From assembly GCA_029784825.1 (NCBI GenBank), contig JAFMAU010000013.1, positions 1 to 47,704 on the forward strand: a stretch of 47,704 bases of DNA, written 5' to 3'. This document shows positions 1 to 7,264 of the stretch, in pieces (positions within the stretch are counted from its first letter, which is position 1; each line of letters opens with the position of its first letter). The notes beneath the pieces were generated by a model that was not told where the DNA came from, made no database searches, and saw only the letters and a list, made by a program, of their open reading frames with translations. The translations under genes and the position numbers were made by a program. Source of the stretch: Nitrososphaerota archaeon (GTDB lineage: Archaea; Thermoproteota; Nitrososphaeria; Nitrososphaerales; UBA183).

Positions 1-651
1 GGAGCGTACGCGTTCATCAACTCGACTGTCGGCAAGTTCCAGGTGGTGTACAACCAGCTGTATGATGAGTCGGCCACGAGCTACACGTCACAGCTCACTC
101 AGATAGCTTCGCTCAACCCTGATGTGATCGTCGGTGGCGCGCACTTCGCAGATGGTGAAAACATAATGAAGGGAATCCAGGCGCTGGGCCTGCACTTCAA
201 CATGGTGTCGTTGCTAGTCGCCCCCGACGACCCGCACTTCCAGGCGGACCTGCAGAGCCTGTCGAACAATGTGGTCGCCCCCTCGCAGTGGGAATCCAAC
301 CTGGTTTTCACTGGCTTCTCCCCCTACTACGGCAACATCACCAGCAGTCAGTTCGCGAGCCAGTTCACGAGCACGTTCAATATGGCTCCGAACTACGAGG
401 CTGCTGAGGCCTACAATACAGGGCTGGTCCTCCAGAAGGCCATCACCGACAGCGGCTCCCTGAACTCCACGGTGGTACGGAATCAGTTGGGCTCCGAGAA
501 CTTCTGGACCTTCTACGGTCACTTCCAGATAGGCCCTAGCGGCATCCAGACGGGCCACACCATGGTCGTCATGCAATGGCAGAATGGAGCGAAGGAGACC
601 GTCTGGCCGAAGGCGGTGGCTACCGCCAAGTTCGTGTATCCTGCTCCGTGA
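1..651 (+). CDS. Liv-type ABC transporter substrate-binding protein, 3' part
   Basis: The reading frame is open from the first base (beginning GAYAFINSTVG) and ends at 651, so about 216 C-terminal residues are visible; the signal peptide and N-lobe lie outside the window. The sequence looks like the C-terminal lobe of a type I periplasmic-binding protein (Peripla_BP_6, LivK/AmiC type): a LNPDVIVGG segment, a helix-rich middle, a YEAAEAYNTGLVLQKAI helix and a final beta-strand region. It lies 48 bp upstream of a LivH-like permease on the same strand, so it is probably the extracellular binding component of the importer that follows. The ligand could be a branched amino acid, an amide or an aromatic or short-chain acid; the sequence does not say which. 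Confidence 0.85.
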   Translation, partial: GAYAFINSTVGKFQVVYNQLYDESATSYTSQLTQIASLNPDVIVGGAHFADGENIMKGIQALGLHFNMVSLLVAPDDPHFQADLQSLSNNVVAPSQWESNLVFTGFSPYYGNITSSQFASQFTSTFNMAPNYEAAEAYNTGLVLQKAITDSGSLNSTVVRNQLGSENFWTFYGHFQIGPSGIQTGHTMVVMQWQNGAKETVWPKAVATAKFVYPAP

Positions 652-662
652 ATGGGCTGAAG

Positions 663-671
663 GCTTTAATG
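663..671 (+). promoter_or_regulatory. possible TATA box for the liv permease operon
   Basis: GCTTTAATG lies about 30 bp upstream of the TTG start at 700, the spacing expected for a leaderless archaeal transcript. It would allow permeases and ATPases to be transcribed separately from the binding protein. Confidence 0.4.
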
Positions 672-699
672 TCTGCCCGCGGCTGTTGATTTCGCAGGC

Positions 700-1554
700 T
701 TGATAGAAGTCGAGCTCGCAATACTTGGACTAGCGCTAGGCCTGCTCTACGGCGTCCTCGCCCTGGGCCTGACACTGATTTGGGGGGTGATGAAGGTCGT
801 CAACATCGCCCATGGCGACTTCGTCATGATTGGTGCCTACTCCAGCTACTGGTTCTTCGTGCTAGAAGGGGTCAACCCCATCGTTTCGCTCATCTTCACC
901 ATACCGTTCGGGTTCGCCCTCGGCATCCTGCTGTACGTCTCGATGGTGAGGCGTGTCACCCACGCCCCTGAGCTGATGTCCCTGTTCCTGACCTTCGGCA
1001 TCTCCACCCTGATCAGCAGCCTCCTGCTCTATCTGTATTCAGCCAACCAGAGGGGGCTTCCGGTGACCCTCCCAAGCATCAATGGGCTCGGGTACGTGCT
1101 GCCCGGGAGTTTCGCCGTCGCCGCGACCTACGCGGTTCTGGTTGCCTTGGCCGTGCAGATCTTTCTGACTAGGACCTACTGGGGGAAGGCAATCCGCGCG
1201 GTAACCGAGGACAGCGGGTCGGCCACCCTGATGGGCATAAACCCGGAGAGGGTGGGCATGCTCACCTTCGGCATAGGAGTCGCGGTGGCCTCGTCTGTGG
1301 GTTCCATCGTCATGCTGCTGCAGGCAGTCACCCCAACCAATGGTGGCGACCTCACCCTCATTTCGTTCGTCATAGTGGTCCTGGGAGGCCTCGGCAGCCC
1401 CTTCGGGGCCCTGCTGGGAGGGGTGATCATCGGGGTCGTCGACAGCGTCGGGACGCTCTACCTCCCTGCTGGGGCCACCCCGGCCATAGGCTTCATCATA
1501 CTGGTCTTGGTACTGATCGTCAGGCCCACGGGGCTCATGGGGAAGTCTGCTTGA
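700..1554 (+). CDS. livH: Branched-chain amino acid-type ABC permease, LivH-like
   Basis: Integral membrane permease of 284 residues, the usual LivH length, with about eight hydrophobic segments. Family features seen are the early segment around LIWGVMKVVNIAHGDFVM, the FGISTLISS stretch, and the C-terminal ending LIVRPTGLMG. It would form the membrane channel with the LivM-like product encoded next. The start is TTG at 700; the stop overlaps the TTG start of the next gene in a TTGA, indicating translational coupling. Known for the family: uptake of hydrophobic amino acids, urea or amides, and in some organisms aromatic acids. The substrate here is unknown; the catabolic genes downstream make an organic acid possible (inference). 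Confidence 0.88.
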   Translation: MIEVELAILGLALGLLYGVLALGLTLIWGVMKVVNIAHGDFVMIGAYSSYWFFVLEGVNPIVSLIFTIPFGFALGILLYVSMVRRVTHAPELMSLFLTFGISTLISSLLLYLYSANQRGLPVTLPSINGLGYVLPGSFAVAATYAVLVALAVQIFLTRTYWGKAIRAVTEDSGSATLMGINPERVGMLTFGIGVAVASSVGSIVMLLQAVTPTNGGDLTLISFVIVVLGGLGSPFGALLGGVIIGVVDSVGTLYLPAGATPAIGFIILVLVLIVRPTGLMGKSA

Positions 1555-2501
1555 CCTTTGCGCTGGCGGGTGCCATGAATCCGAGGCTCAGCCGGCTCAT
1601 GAACGTGGGCGTGCTGGCTGTCCTGATCGTCTTCCTTTTCATCGCGCCGACATTCTTTGAGCGGTCGCTCCTCTTCTTCATTCTCAACTGGGCGGTCCTC
1701 GCAGAGAGCTTCAACCTGTTCGCGGGGTTGACCGGGTACGTCAACTTTGGGCACGTTGTGTTCTACGGCGTCGGCGGCTATGTGGGCGCAATCCTGATGG
1801 ACGAGGCTCATGTCTCCCCCGTCCTGGCGGTCGTAGCTGGAGGGCTGGCCTGCATGGTCCTTGCGCTGGGGATAAGCCTCCCGACGACGAGGCTCAGGGG
1901 AGCCTACTTCGCCATCGCCACCCTCAGCATCAATGAAGCGTTCTTCTACATCTTCAACAACTGGGACGCAGTCGGAGGACCGGTCGGACTCGACCTCCCG
2001 GTCTCGTACTTCCAGCCGGTCGTGGAATACTACGCCATGGCTGTGGTGGCTGTCGCATGCGTCGCGGCCACTTGGCTGATCTCCAGGTCCAGGTTCGGCA
2101 CCGCGCTGCAGGCCATCAGGCAGCAGGAGGGGACTGCCAGCGCAATAGGGATCAACGCCGCCTACTACAAGACTGTGGCCCTTATCCTCAGTGGATTCTT
2201 CGCCGGGCTCGCAGGGGCAATGGCGATCTGGCAGATCACGTACATCAACCCGTCGTCCGCCTTCGACGTGAACATCACGGTCACGTCCATCTCCATGGCC
2301 ATGCTGGGTGGGTTGGGGACCGTGGCAGGGCCGGTGATAGGCGGGACGCTGCTCTACGAACTGACGGACTATCTGAAGAGCTATCCGTACATCCATCTGA
2401 TGATACTTGGCGTGATCATCATAGCGGTCGTGCTTGTGATCCCCGACGGGATCATGGGAACTGTTCGGAAGCTGGCCAGGAGGATGCGGCGAGATGGGTG
2501 A
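1551..2501 (+). CDS. livM: Branched-chain amino acid-type ABC permease, LivM-like
   Basis: Permease of 316 residues. It has the LivM landmarks: an N-terminal hydrophobic pair, the WAVLAESFNLFAGLTGYVNFGH segment, the FGTALQAIRQQEGTASAIGI cytoplasmic EAA-like loop (which contacts the ATPase) and the C-terminal IPDGIMG. TTG at 1551 overlaps the livH stop; an ATG at 1575 is an alternative start that would remove eight residues. The 3' end overlaps livG by 8 bp, and an AGGAGG about 8 nt before the livG ATG lies inside this gene, so the operon is tightly coupled. Confidence 0.87.
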   Translation: MTFALAGAMNPRLSRLMNVGVLAVLIVFLFIAPTFFERSLLFFILNWAVLAESFNLFAGLTGYVNFGHVVFYGVGGYVGAILMDEAHVSPVLAVVAGGLACMVLALGISLPTTRLRGAYFAIATLSINEAFFYIFNNWDAVGGPVGLDLPVSYFQPVVEYYAMAVVAVACVAATWLISRSRFGTALQAIRQQEGTASAIGINAAYYKTVALILSGFFAGLAGAMAIWQITYINPSSAFDVNITVTSISMAMLGGLGTVAGPVIGGTLLYELTDYLKSYPYIHLMILGVIIIAVVLVIPDGIMGTVRKLARRMRRDG

Positions 2502-3222
2502 GCTCCTCAGGCTGGAGGGGGTCTCGAAACACTTCGCAGGGCTCCAAGTGCTGAGCAATGTGTCGTTCGAGGTGGTGGAAGGGGACATCGTGGGGCTGAT
2601 AGGGCCGAACGGGGCGGGGAAGACGACGCTCTTCAACATCATCGCTGGCGCGCTCAAGCCGAACTCGGGGAGGGTGTTCTTCGAGTCGAGCGACATCACG
2701 GGGCACGCGCCCTACAGGATTTCGAGGCGCGGAATCGCGAGGACCTTCCAGATCCCGCAGCCGTTCGGAGAGATGACCGTGAGAGAGAACATCCGCGCGG
2801 CCCTCCTCTTCAGTGGCAAGAACAGGGATGGGAAGCTTCCGAGGGATTCGCAGAAGATCTGCGAGATGACCGGGCTCTCGAGCAAGCTGGACGAACGCGC
2901 TGGCTCGCTGACGGGATCCGAGAAGAAGCGGCTCGAGGTGGCCAGGGCGCTCGCAGGCTCCCCCAGACTGCTCTTGCTGGATGAGTTCGCGGCCGGCCTC
3001 ACGGTCGCCGAAGCCGATTGGGCCACGGATATGATCCGGACCCTCTCCAAGGAGTATGATGTGACTGTGGTCTGGACGGAGCATGTGATGAGGATTCTGA
3101 TGAGGACGGTCGAGAGGGTCCTCGTGCTTCAGCAGGGTAGGATGATAGCCGAAGGGAGTCCTGACGAGGTGGTCAAGAACGAGAAGGTGCTGCAGGCTTA
3201 CCTCGGGGGGAAGGTGGCTTGA
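2494..3222 (+). CDS. livG: Liv-type ABC transporter ATPase, LivG-like
   Basis: Cytoplasmic ATPase of 242 residues. Walker A is GPNGAGKTT at 37-45, the Q-loop Gln is near 86, Walker B is LLLLDE at 159-164 and the switch His is 197. The helix SRRGIARTFQIPQPF is typical of LivG. The signature region is unusual: LTGSEKKRLEVARAL at 139 onward, where LivG proteins normally read LSYGEQRRLE, and Walker B continues DEFAAGL rather than DEPxAGL. ATG start with a good Shine-Dalgarno (AGGAGG) 8 nt upstream. It pairs with LivF as the motor of the importer. Confidence 0.88.
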   Translation: MGELLRLEGVSKHFAGLQVLSNVSFEVVEGDIVGLIGPNGAGKTTLFNIIAGALKPNSGRVFFESSDITGHAPYRISRRGIARTFQIPQPFGEMTVRENIRAALLFSGKNRDGKLPRDSQKICEMTGLSSKLDERAGSLTGSEKKRLEVARALAGSPRLLLLDEFAAGLTVAEADWATDMIRTLSKEYDVTVVWTEHVMRILMRTVERVLVLQQGRMIAEGSPDEVVKNEKVLQAYLGGKVA

Positions 3223-3938
3223 GCGGCCAGGCTTTGCTGACCGTCGAGGGCCTCTCTGCCGGCTACGGGCAGGCCCAGGCCCTCTGGGACGTATCTTTCG
3301 AGGTCGAGAAGAAGGAGCTGGTGGTGCTGGTGGGGTCCAACGGCGCGGGGAAGACCACCACCCTGAGGAGCGTGCAGGGAGTCCTGAAGCCGCAGAGCGG
3401 GAAGGTGACCTTCGGTTCCAAGGACATCACGGGTCAGCCTGCCAACAAGGTGACAGCGTTGGGGCTCTCGCTCGTCCCGGAGGGCAGGGGGCTCTTTACG
3501 ATGATGACGGTACAGGAAAATCTTGCGCTGGGCGCCTTCAGCAAGAGGGCGAGGGGACGGGCAAGTGAGAACCTCTCCGCGGTGCACGAGCTCTTCCCTG
3601 TACTGAAGGAGAGGGGGCGGCAGAGGGCGGGCTCTCTGAGCGGAGGAGAACAGCAGATGCTTGCGATAGGGAGAGGCATCATGTCAGACCCGGAGATGCT
3701 GATGCTGGACGAGCCCTCGCTGGGCCTGGCACCAATTTTGGTGTCCAACGTCTTCGAAGCGCTGAAGGCGCTTAACGAGAGGGGGCTCACCATACTCCTG
3801 GTGGAGCAGAACCTCGAGGCGTCCCTTTCTATCGCAGACAGGGGATACCTTCTTGACAATGGCAGAATGGCGTTCCACGGAAGACCCGAAGAGTTCCGGT
3901 CAAATCTGGCTCTCAAAGAAGCGTACCTCGGCCTGTAG
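3219..3938 (+). CDS. livF: Liv-type ABC transporter ATPase, LivF-like
   Basis: Second ATPase of the importer, 239 residues. Walker A GSNGAGKTT at 39-47, canonical signature LSGGEQQM at 140-147 and Walker B MLMLDEP at 160-166 are all present, together with the LivF hallmark VPEGRGLFTMMTVQENL. TTG start at 3219 overlaps the livG stop (TTGA). All conserved motifs are intact, in contrast to the modified signature in the LivG partner, so one of the two nucleotide sites formed by the heterodimer may be weaker (inference). Confidence 0.9.
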   Translation: MSGQALLTVEGLSAGYGQAQALWDVSFEVEKKELVVLVGSNGAGKTTTLRSVQGVLKPQSGKVTFGSKDITGQPANKVTALGLSLVPEGRGLFTMMTVQENLALGAFSKRARGRASENLSAVHELFPVLKERGRQRAGSLSGGEQQMLAIGRGIMSDPEMLMLDEPSLGLAPILVSNVFEALKALNERGLTILLVEQNLEASLSIADRGYLLDNGRMAFHGRPEEFRSNLALKEAYLGL

Positions 3939-3980
3939 CATGGCTATCTCGGGCGCGGCCGGAAGATAGGGAGATAACTC

Positions 3981-5141
3981 TTGAAGTCGTGGTTCGGGGG
4001 ATTCACCCTCTTCCTCTACAACTCCTGCCTCGCGGCGTTCCTCTCCTACGGCGTCTTCTTCAGCCGGGTCGCCTCCGAATACGACCTCCCCGCCTCGTCG
4101 ACGGCGCTCGTCTTCGGGGTGTTCGCCATCCTCTTCTCGATCTCTTCGCTCTTGTTGGGCCTGTTCATGAACAGGCAGGGGCCGGGGAAGACAATCCTGC
4201 TCGGAGGGTGCCTGATGGGCGCCGGGTTCGTGCTGTCGGCCCTGGCGAACTCCTACCCGCTTCTGGTCGTGACCTACGGCGTGGTCGGCGGACTCGGGGC
4301 AGGGTCGATGTGGATGCCCACATCCTATGTGGTCTTCGACACCTTCGACCAGGCCAGCGTCAAGAAGGTCACCGGCCTCGTCAGCGCGGGGACGGCCGCC
4401 GGCCTCCTGTTCTACTCTCCTCTCGAAGCATACGTGATCGCAGTTTGGGGGCTCCAGGCTGCGTTCCTCGCCGTGGGGCTCGTCATCCTCCTGTTCACGG
4501 CCCTCGCCTACCGGACTTCGAGGGGGAGCAAGGTCTCGTCGAAGTTCGACCTGAGGGAAGCGCTGGGGAGCTTGAAGACCAAGAGGTTCGGGTTCCTGTA
4601 CGCATACTACGCCGGAGGGAACGCGTTCTCCCGGACCCTGGTGACGATCTTCCTTCCGCCTCTGATCGAAAGCAAGGGGCTCGGGGTAGAGGTCGGGGCG
4701 CTGGCACTCGCGCTGATAGGAGTGGGGAGCATGACCGGGAGACTCGCAGCGGGGATCAAGAGGGTCAGCGAGGAGACGGTCGCGGCGGTGGGCTTCGTGC
4801 TGCAGGGGGCGTCGGCGGTTGCCCTCTACTTCGCAGGCGACCCGGTGACCATCGGGGTCCTTTCTGTCCTCTTTGGGATAGGTTACGGGTCGTACATCCC
4901 CGCGTTCGCCCTGATGATGAGGAAGTACTACGGGCTGAAGCTTTACGGGACCATATTCGGGACCCTGCTTACCAGTTTCGGGGTGGGAGCCTTCGTCGGG
5001 CCCGTCTTCGAGGGGACACAGGTGTCTTCGGCAGCGGGGTACCTTCCAGGGTTCGTTCTCTCCGCCGTGGTGAGCGTCGTGGTCGGGGCGCACCTCCTCG
5101 CGATGGGAAGGCGGTGGAACCGGGGGCTCAATGCTAATTAG
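3981..5141 (+). CDS. MFS transporter, oxalate/formate antiporter or monocarboxylate type
   Basis: Secondary carrier of 386 residues with about 12 hydrophobic segments in two halves of six, separated by a charged loop (RTSRGSKVSSKFDLREALGSLKTKRFG, residues about 175-201). The N-terminal FGGFTLFLYNS, the GLGAGSMWMPTSYVV segment in TM4-5 and the second-half FGIGYGSYIPAF segment are of the kind seen in the OFA/monocarboxylate branch. Start is TTG at 3981, preceded by a GGGAG Shine-Dalgarno about 7 nt away. It is 42 bp after livF and overlaps the next long frame. It probably moves a carboxylic acid across the membrane; substrate and direction are unknown. Confidence 0.82.
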   Translation: MKSWFGGFTLFLYNSCLAAFLSYGVFFSRVASEYDLPASSTALVFGVFAILFSISSLLLGLFMNRQGPGKTILLGGCLMGAGFVLSALANSYPLLVVTYGVVGGLGAGSMWMPTSYVVFDTFDQASVKKVTGLVSAGTAAGLLFYSPLEAYVIAVWGLQAAFLAVGLVILLFTALAYRTSRGSKVSSKFDLREALGSLKTKRFGFLYAYYAGGNAFSRTLVTIFLPPLIESKGLGVEVGALALALIGVGSMTGRLAAGIKRVSEETVAAVGFVLQGASAVALYFAGDPVTIGVLSVLFGIGYGSYIPAFALMMRKYYGLKLYGTIFGTLLTSFGVGAFVGPVFEGTQVSSAAGYLPGFVLSAVVSVVVGAHLLAMGRRWNRGLNAN

Positions 5142-5181
5142 GAAACAGGTCCCCCTGCCTGGCAGGACGGACGAACGCGTC

Positions 5182-5487
5182 ATGACCGAGTACATGCTCC
5201 GGGACTACAAGGTGAAGGCAGGGGAGATGGAGGACTGGCTCAAGGAGTGGTCTGAGAAAATCTACCCCCTGCGTCTGAAGATGGGGTTCAAGGTCCTAGG
5301 CGCCTGGAAGGTCGGTGACGACAGGTTCGTCTGGATCCTGAGCCATGACGGGAAGAAGGGAGAGTTCGAAAAGGCGAACGAGAGGTACTACAGCTCGAAG
5401 GAGAGGAAGGCAATCAGGCCCGACCCGGCCCGCCACCTCGCAGAGGTCAGGCACTGGATGATGGAAGACGTGCTGCCGGGCCCCTAG
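5182..5487 (+). CDS. NIPSNAP-like small protein
   Basis: About 101 residues. MTEYMLRDYKVKAGEMEDWL at the N-terminus, then YPLRLKMGFKVLGAWKV, DDRFVWILSH and a C-terminal helix with RHWMMEDVLP, matches the dimeric alpha/beta barrel layout of NIPSNAP/EthD-like proteins (about 100 residues, first strand containing YxLRxYxV). The frame is open back to 5131, overlapping the MFS gene, but homology-like sequence begins at the ATG at 5182, which I take as the start. Function of the family is poorly defined; members often sit beside aromatic or organic-acid catabolic genes. Probably co-transcribed with the MFS carrier. Confidence 0.7.
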   Translation: MTEYMLRDYKVKAGEMEDWLKEWSEKIYPLRLKMGFKVLGAWKVGDDRFVWILSHDGKKGEFEKANERYYSSKERKAIRPDPARHLAEVRHWMMEDVLPGP

Positions 5488-5584
5488 ACTGAGGTGCTGG
5501 CGAGCCGAGGGCCGCCGCGACGATCAGCGGGAGGATTCCTTTGGAGATGAGGCTCGGGGGCCCTGATTCTGGTTGGAACAGAGG

Positions 5585-5848
5585 CTACTGGGCGTTGAAG
5601 CTGCAGTCGAATGTGTATCCCTTGGAGAGCTGGTAGAATCCGGAGTACCCTGAGCCGATCTGGGCGGCGACCTGGGAGTTGATGTAAGATCCGCAGTGGA
5701 AGGCGTAGTATGTGGGCGAGACGTCGGCGGTCCTCTGGTAGTGGGCTCCCAGGAACTGACCGGAAGCCTGGGTCTGTGGAACGAATGGGACGAAGAGCCC
5801 CACGACGCCCAGCAGCACCAGGACTGCTATCCACTTTCTTGCGCTCAT
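5585..5848 (-). CDS. Small exported protein, unknown function
   Basis: 87 residues. The N-terminus (MSARKWIAVLVLLGVVGLFVPF) has a positive start followed by a hydrophobic helix, and QTQASGQ gives a likely signal-peptidase site near residue 29. The mature part is about 58 residues, rich in Tyr, Ser and Gly, with two Cys (near 52 and 82) that could form a disulfide. No family recognised. ATG start at 5848. The upstream 60 bp carries an inverted repeat and a direct repeat (listed separately), suggesting specific regulation. A longer frame on the same strand in another phase lacks a signal sequence and looks like a shadow. Confidence 0.6.
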   Translation of the reverse strand: MSARKWIAVLVLLGVVGLFVPFVPQTQASGQFLGAHYQRTADVSPTYYAFHCGSYINSQVAAQIGSGYSGFYQLSKGYTFDCSFNAQ

Positions 5849-5855
5849 TCTATTT

Positions 5856-5876
5856 CGTCCAGAAATCGGCTGGACG
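5856..5876. promoter_or_regulatory. 7-bp inverted repeat upstream of the small exported protein
   Basis: CGTCCAG (5856-5862) and CTGGACG (5870-5876) are perfect inverted copies with a 7-nt spacer. They lie 8-28 bp upstream of the ATG at 5848, where the TATA-to-transcription-start interval is expected. Either an operator for a dimeric regulator or a short hairpin in the leader. Confidence 0.5.
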
Positions 5877-5881
5877 ACCTA

Positions 5882-5904
5882 TGAACCTACAGTCTTGAAC
5901 CTAC
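5882..5904. repeat. 9-bp direct repeat TGAACCTAC
   Basis: Two exact copies of TGAACCTAC at 5882-5890 and 5896-5904, 14 bp apart centre to centre. The second copy overlaps the stop codon of the upstream gene. Together with the adjacent inverted repeat it could form a compound regulatory region, but chance cannot be excluded. Confidence 0.4.
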
Positions 5905-6365
5905 TTTCCTCTATAACAATGGTAGGGGTATCCGCCGTTGACCATCCCGACGGCCATGTCGACCACCTTCTCTGAGACTTCCTTCCACCTGGTGTCCCAG
6001 TCGATCCCGTCCACCTCGTACTCCTTCTCGTCGCTCCCCAACCTCGAAGGGACCTGCCTCCAGATGGCCCTGCCGTGGAAGGGCTTCACTATGCGGACCT
6101 GCCATTTGTTGCACTTCATCCGCCGCCCTTCCTCGTTGAAGAAGTGGCAGCTCCTGCAGAAGTTCGACAGCCAGATTATCTCCTTCGTCCTCTTGACGGA
6201 CTTGCCGATCTCCTCGAGGAGACGCTCCGACTCCTTCCTGATCATGTCGGCCAGCTCCCTCTGCCCCTGCTCGGTGTTGGTGTAGTAGTCGGGGTCCCTG
6301 GCCAGGGCAAGCCACCAGCTCGCGTACTCCTCCACTTCGCCGGTCAGGCGCTCTTCTTCCTTCAA
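5901..6365 (-). CDS. Hypothetical protein with CxxC...C cluster
   Basis: 154 residues, soluble and highly charged. The N-terminal half is helical with many Glu/Arg (EEERLTGEVEEYASWWLA; ELADMIRKESERLLEEIGKSVK) and includes two adjacent Trp. Near the middle FCRSCHFFNEEGRRMKCNKW presents C-x2-C-H and a third Cys, which with the His near the C-terminus (YPYHCYRG) could bind zinc or an Fe-S cluster. No family recognised. The start is TTG at 6365. A TATA-like TTTTATTAA lies 25-33 bp upstream, so the transcript is probably leaderless; the TATA spacing decides this start. Confidence 0.6.
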   Translation of the reverse strand: MKEEERLTGEVEEYASWWLALARDPDYYTNTEQGQRELADMIRKESERLLEEIGKSVKRTKEIIWLSNFCRSCHFFNEEGRRMKCNKWQVRIVKPFHGRAIWRQVPSRLGSDEKEYEVDGIDWDTRWKEVSEKVVDMAVGMVNGGYPYHCYRGK

Positions 6366-6389
6366 CTGCGCGCGATGACCTGTCCGACG

Positions 6390-6398
6390 TTAATAAAA
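6390..6398 (-). promoter_or_regulatory. TATA box for the CxxC protein gene
   Basis: Minus-strand TTTTATTAA lies 25-33 bp before the TTG at 6365, matching leaderless archaeal promoter spacing. Confidence 0.5.
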
Positions 6399-6426
6399 CC
6401 GAGCGAAGAAAACACAGACTGAGAAC

Positions 6427-6436
6427 GGATAAATAG
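6427..6436 (+). promoter_or_regulatory. plus-strand TATA box with no gene downstream
   Basis: GGATAAATAG in an A-rich surrounding sequence. It points rightward into a stretch with no plus-strand gene, while both neighbouring genes are on the minus strand. Predicted transcription start is near 6455-6460. Confidence 0.4.
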
Positions 6437-6452
6437 AGAAAATCAGCCGAAA

Positions 6453-6566
6453 CTCCGGTCTGGCACGCAGCGTGCTACGACGGGCGATCTGGACTGGCCC
6501 GAAAGGCCGGGATGATGACTCCATTGCTGCGCGCCGGCCATCGATTTGCCCGGGGCCCCCGCGCGG
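6453..6566 (+). ncRNA. candidate structured non-coding RNA
   Basis: About 110 nt between two minus-strand genes. It contains a hairpin GCACG-CAG-CGTGC (6463-6475), a stem GGCC-CGAAA-GGCC (about 6496-6508) enclosed by TGGA/TCCA, and an outer GGGCGA (6482-6487) that can pair with TTTGCCC (6545-6551). A box-C-like ATGATGA occurs after the second hairpin, but no matching box D was found. It does not match tRNA, 5S, SRP RNA or RNase P RNA signatures that I can recognise. A TATA box precedes it. Speculative. Confidence 0.3.
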
Positions 6567-7211
6567 TCAGGCGACGTCGAAATACAGGAAGACGACCGTT
6601 CCCCATTCGTCCCCTGCGGCGACCGTGTAATCGCCTGGGGCGAACTTGGTGACCGTGGTGCCCGACGAGTAGTTACCCGCGGACGCCAGCCCTGCCGCCA
6701 TCGGCATGGGCGAACCGCTGCCTGGCAGGACCACTGCGAGGTCGCTGCTCGGCTCGAAGTAGTAGCCAGAGATGTATCGGATCAGGAGCGGGCACGGCAC
6801 CAGAGGGTAGAGGTTCAGGGGCTTGGCCGTGGCGTTCGCGGAGGTGTATCGTCCTTGGTACACGGCGACGCCGAACGGGTAGACAGACTCGTAGCAGGCC
6901 CCCATACTTAATCCCTGGAGCGGCCAGCTCCTCGCAGCGGAGACGTTGAGCGGCGTGGCAAGCGTGTTTGACTCTGTTGCGTTGATGGCGATCTCGCCGC
7001 CTGCTTCGACCGTCGTCCCGCTGATCTCGAGGGTCAGCCTCAGCCCGTCCACGGAAGTGGTCGAAGCCGACTTCTGATCAGGCGAGGTAGTTGTGGTTCC
7101 AGAGCCAGGAGTCTGCCCGAGCGTCAACGCGAAAGCGGCGACCATCACCGCGGCCGTCACTGCGATGAAGGCGGAGTCTCTCCTGGGGATGTTCAACTCC
7201 GCCCGGGTCAC
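6567..7211 (-). CDS. Membrane-anchored extracellular protein, unknown function
   Basis: 214 residues. After a short basic N-terminus there is one hydrophobic helix (about residues 14-32, FIAVTAAVMVAAFALTLG), then a Thr/Ser-rich linker (TTTTSPDQKSASTTS) typical of archaeal surface proteins. The remaining 160 residues look beta-rich, with several N-x-S/T sites and two Cys (MGACYES and LVPCPLL). The LRLTLEISGTTVEAGGEIAI segment and the final APGDYTVAAGDEWG strand resemble an Ig-like beta-sandwich. The start is GTG at 7211. No partner is obvious; it lies between an unrecognised gene and the NAD-salvage pair on the same strand. Confidence 0.62.
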   Translation of the reverse strand: MTRAELNIPRRDSAFIAVTAAVMVAAFALTLGQTPGSGTTTTSPDQKSASTTSVDGLRLTLEISGTTVEAGGEIAINATESNTLATPLNVSAARSWPLQGLSMGACYESVYPFGVAVYQGRYTSANATAKPLNLYPLVPCPLLIRYISGYYFEPSSDLAVVLPGSGSPMPMAAGLASAGNYSSGTTVTKFAPGDYTVAAGDEWGTVVFLYFDVA

Positions 7212-7264
7212 GAATGCGGGCCTATAGTTCTAGCCACACGAACAGCGCGCCCGAGCCCGCGGTG

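Noticed and set aside
1458..2699. Long minus-strand frame (413 codons) opposite livM and livG
   Set aside because: Its translation is low-complexity and rich in Arg/Pro/Asp, it lies opposite two clear transport genes, and long antisense frames are expected from GC-rich third positions.
3900..5195. Minus-strand frame of 431 codons opposite the MFS gene
   Set aside because: Hydrophilic, repetitive composition without family motifs, while the plus strand encodes a 12-helix carrier.
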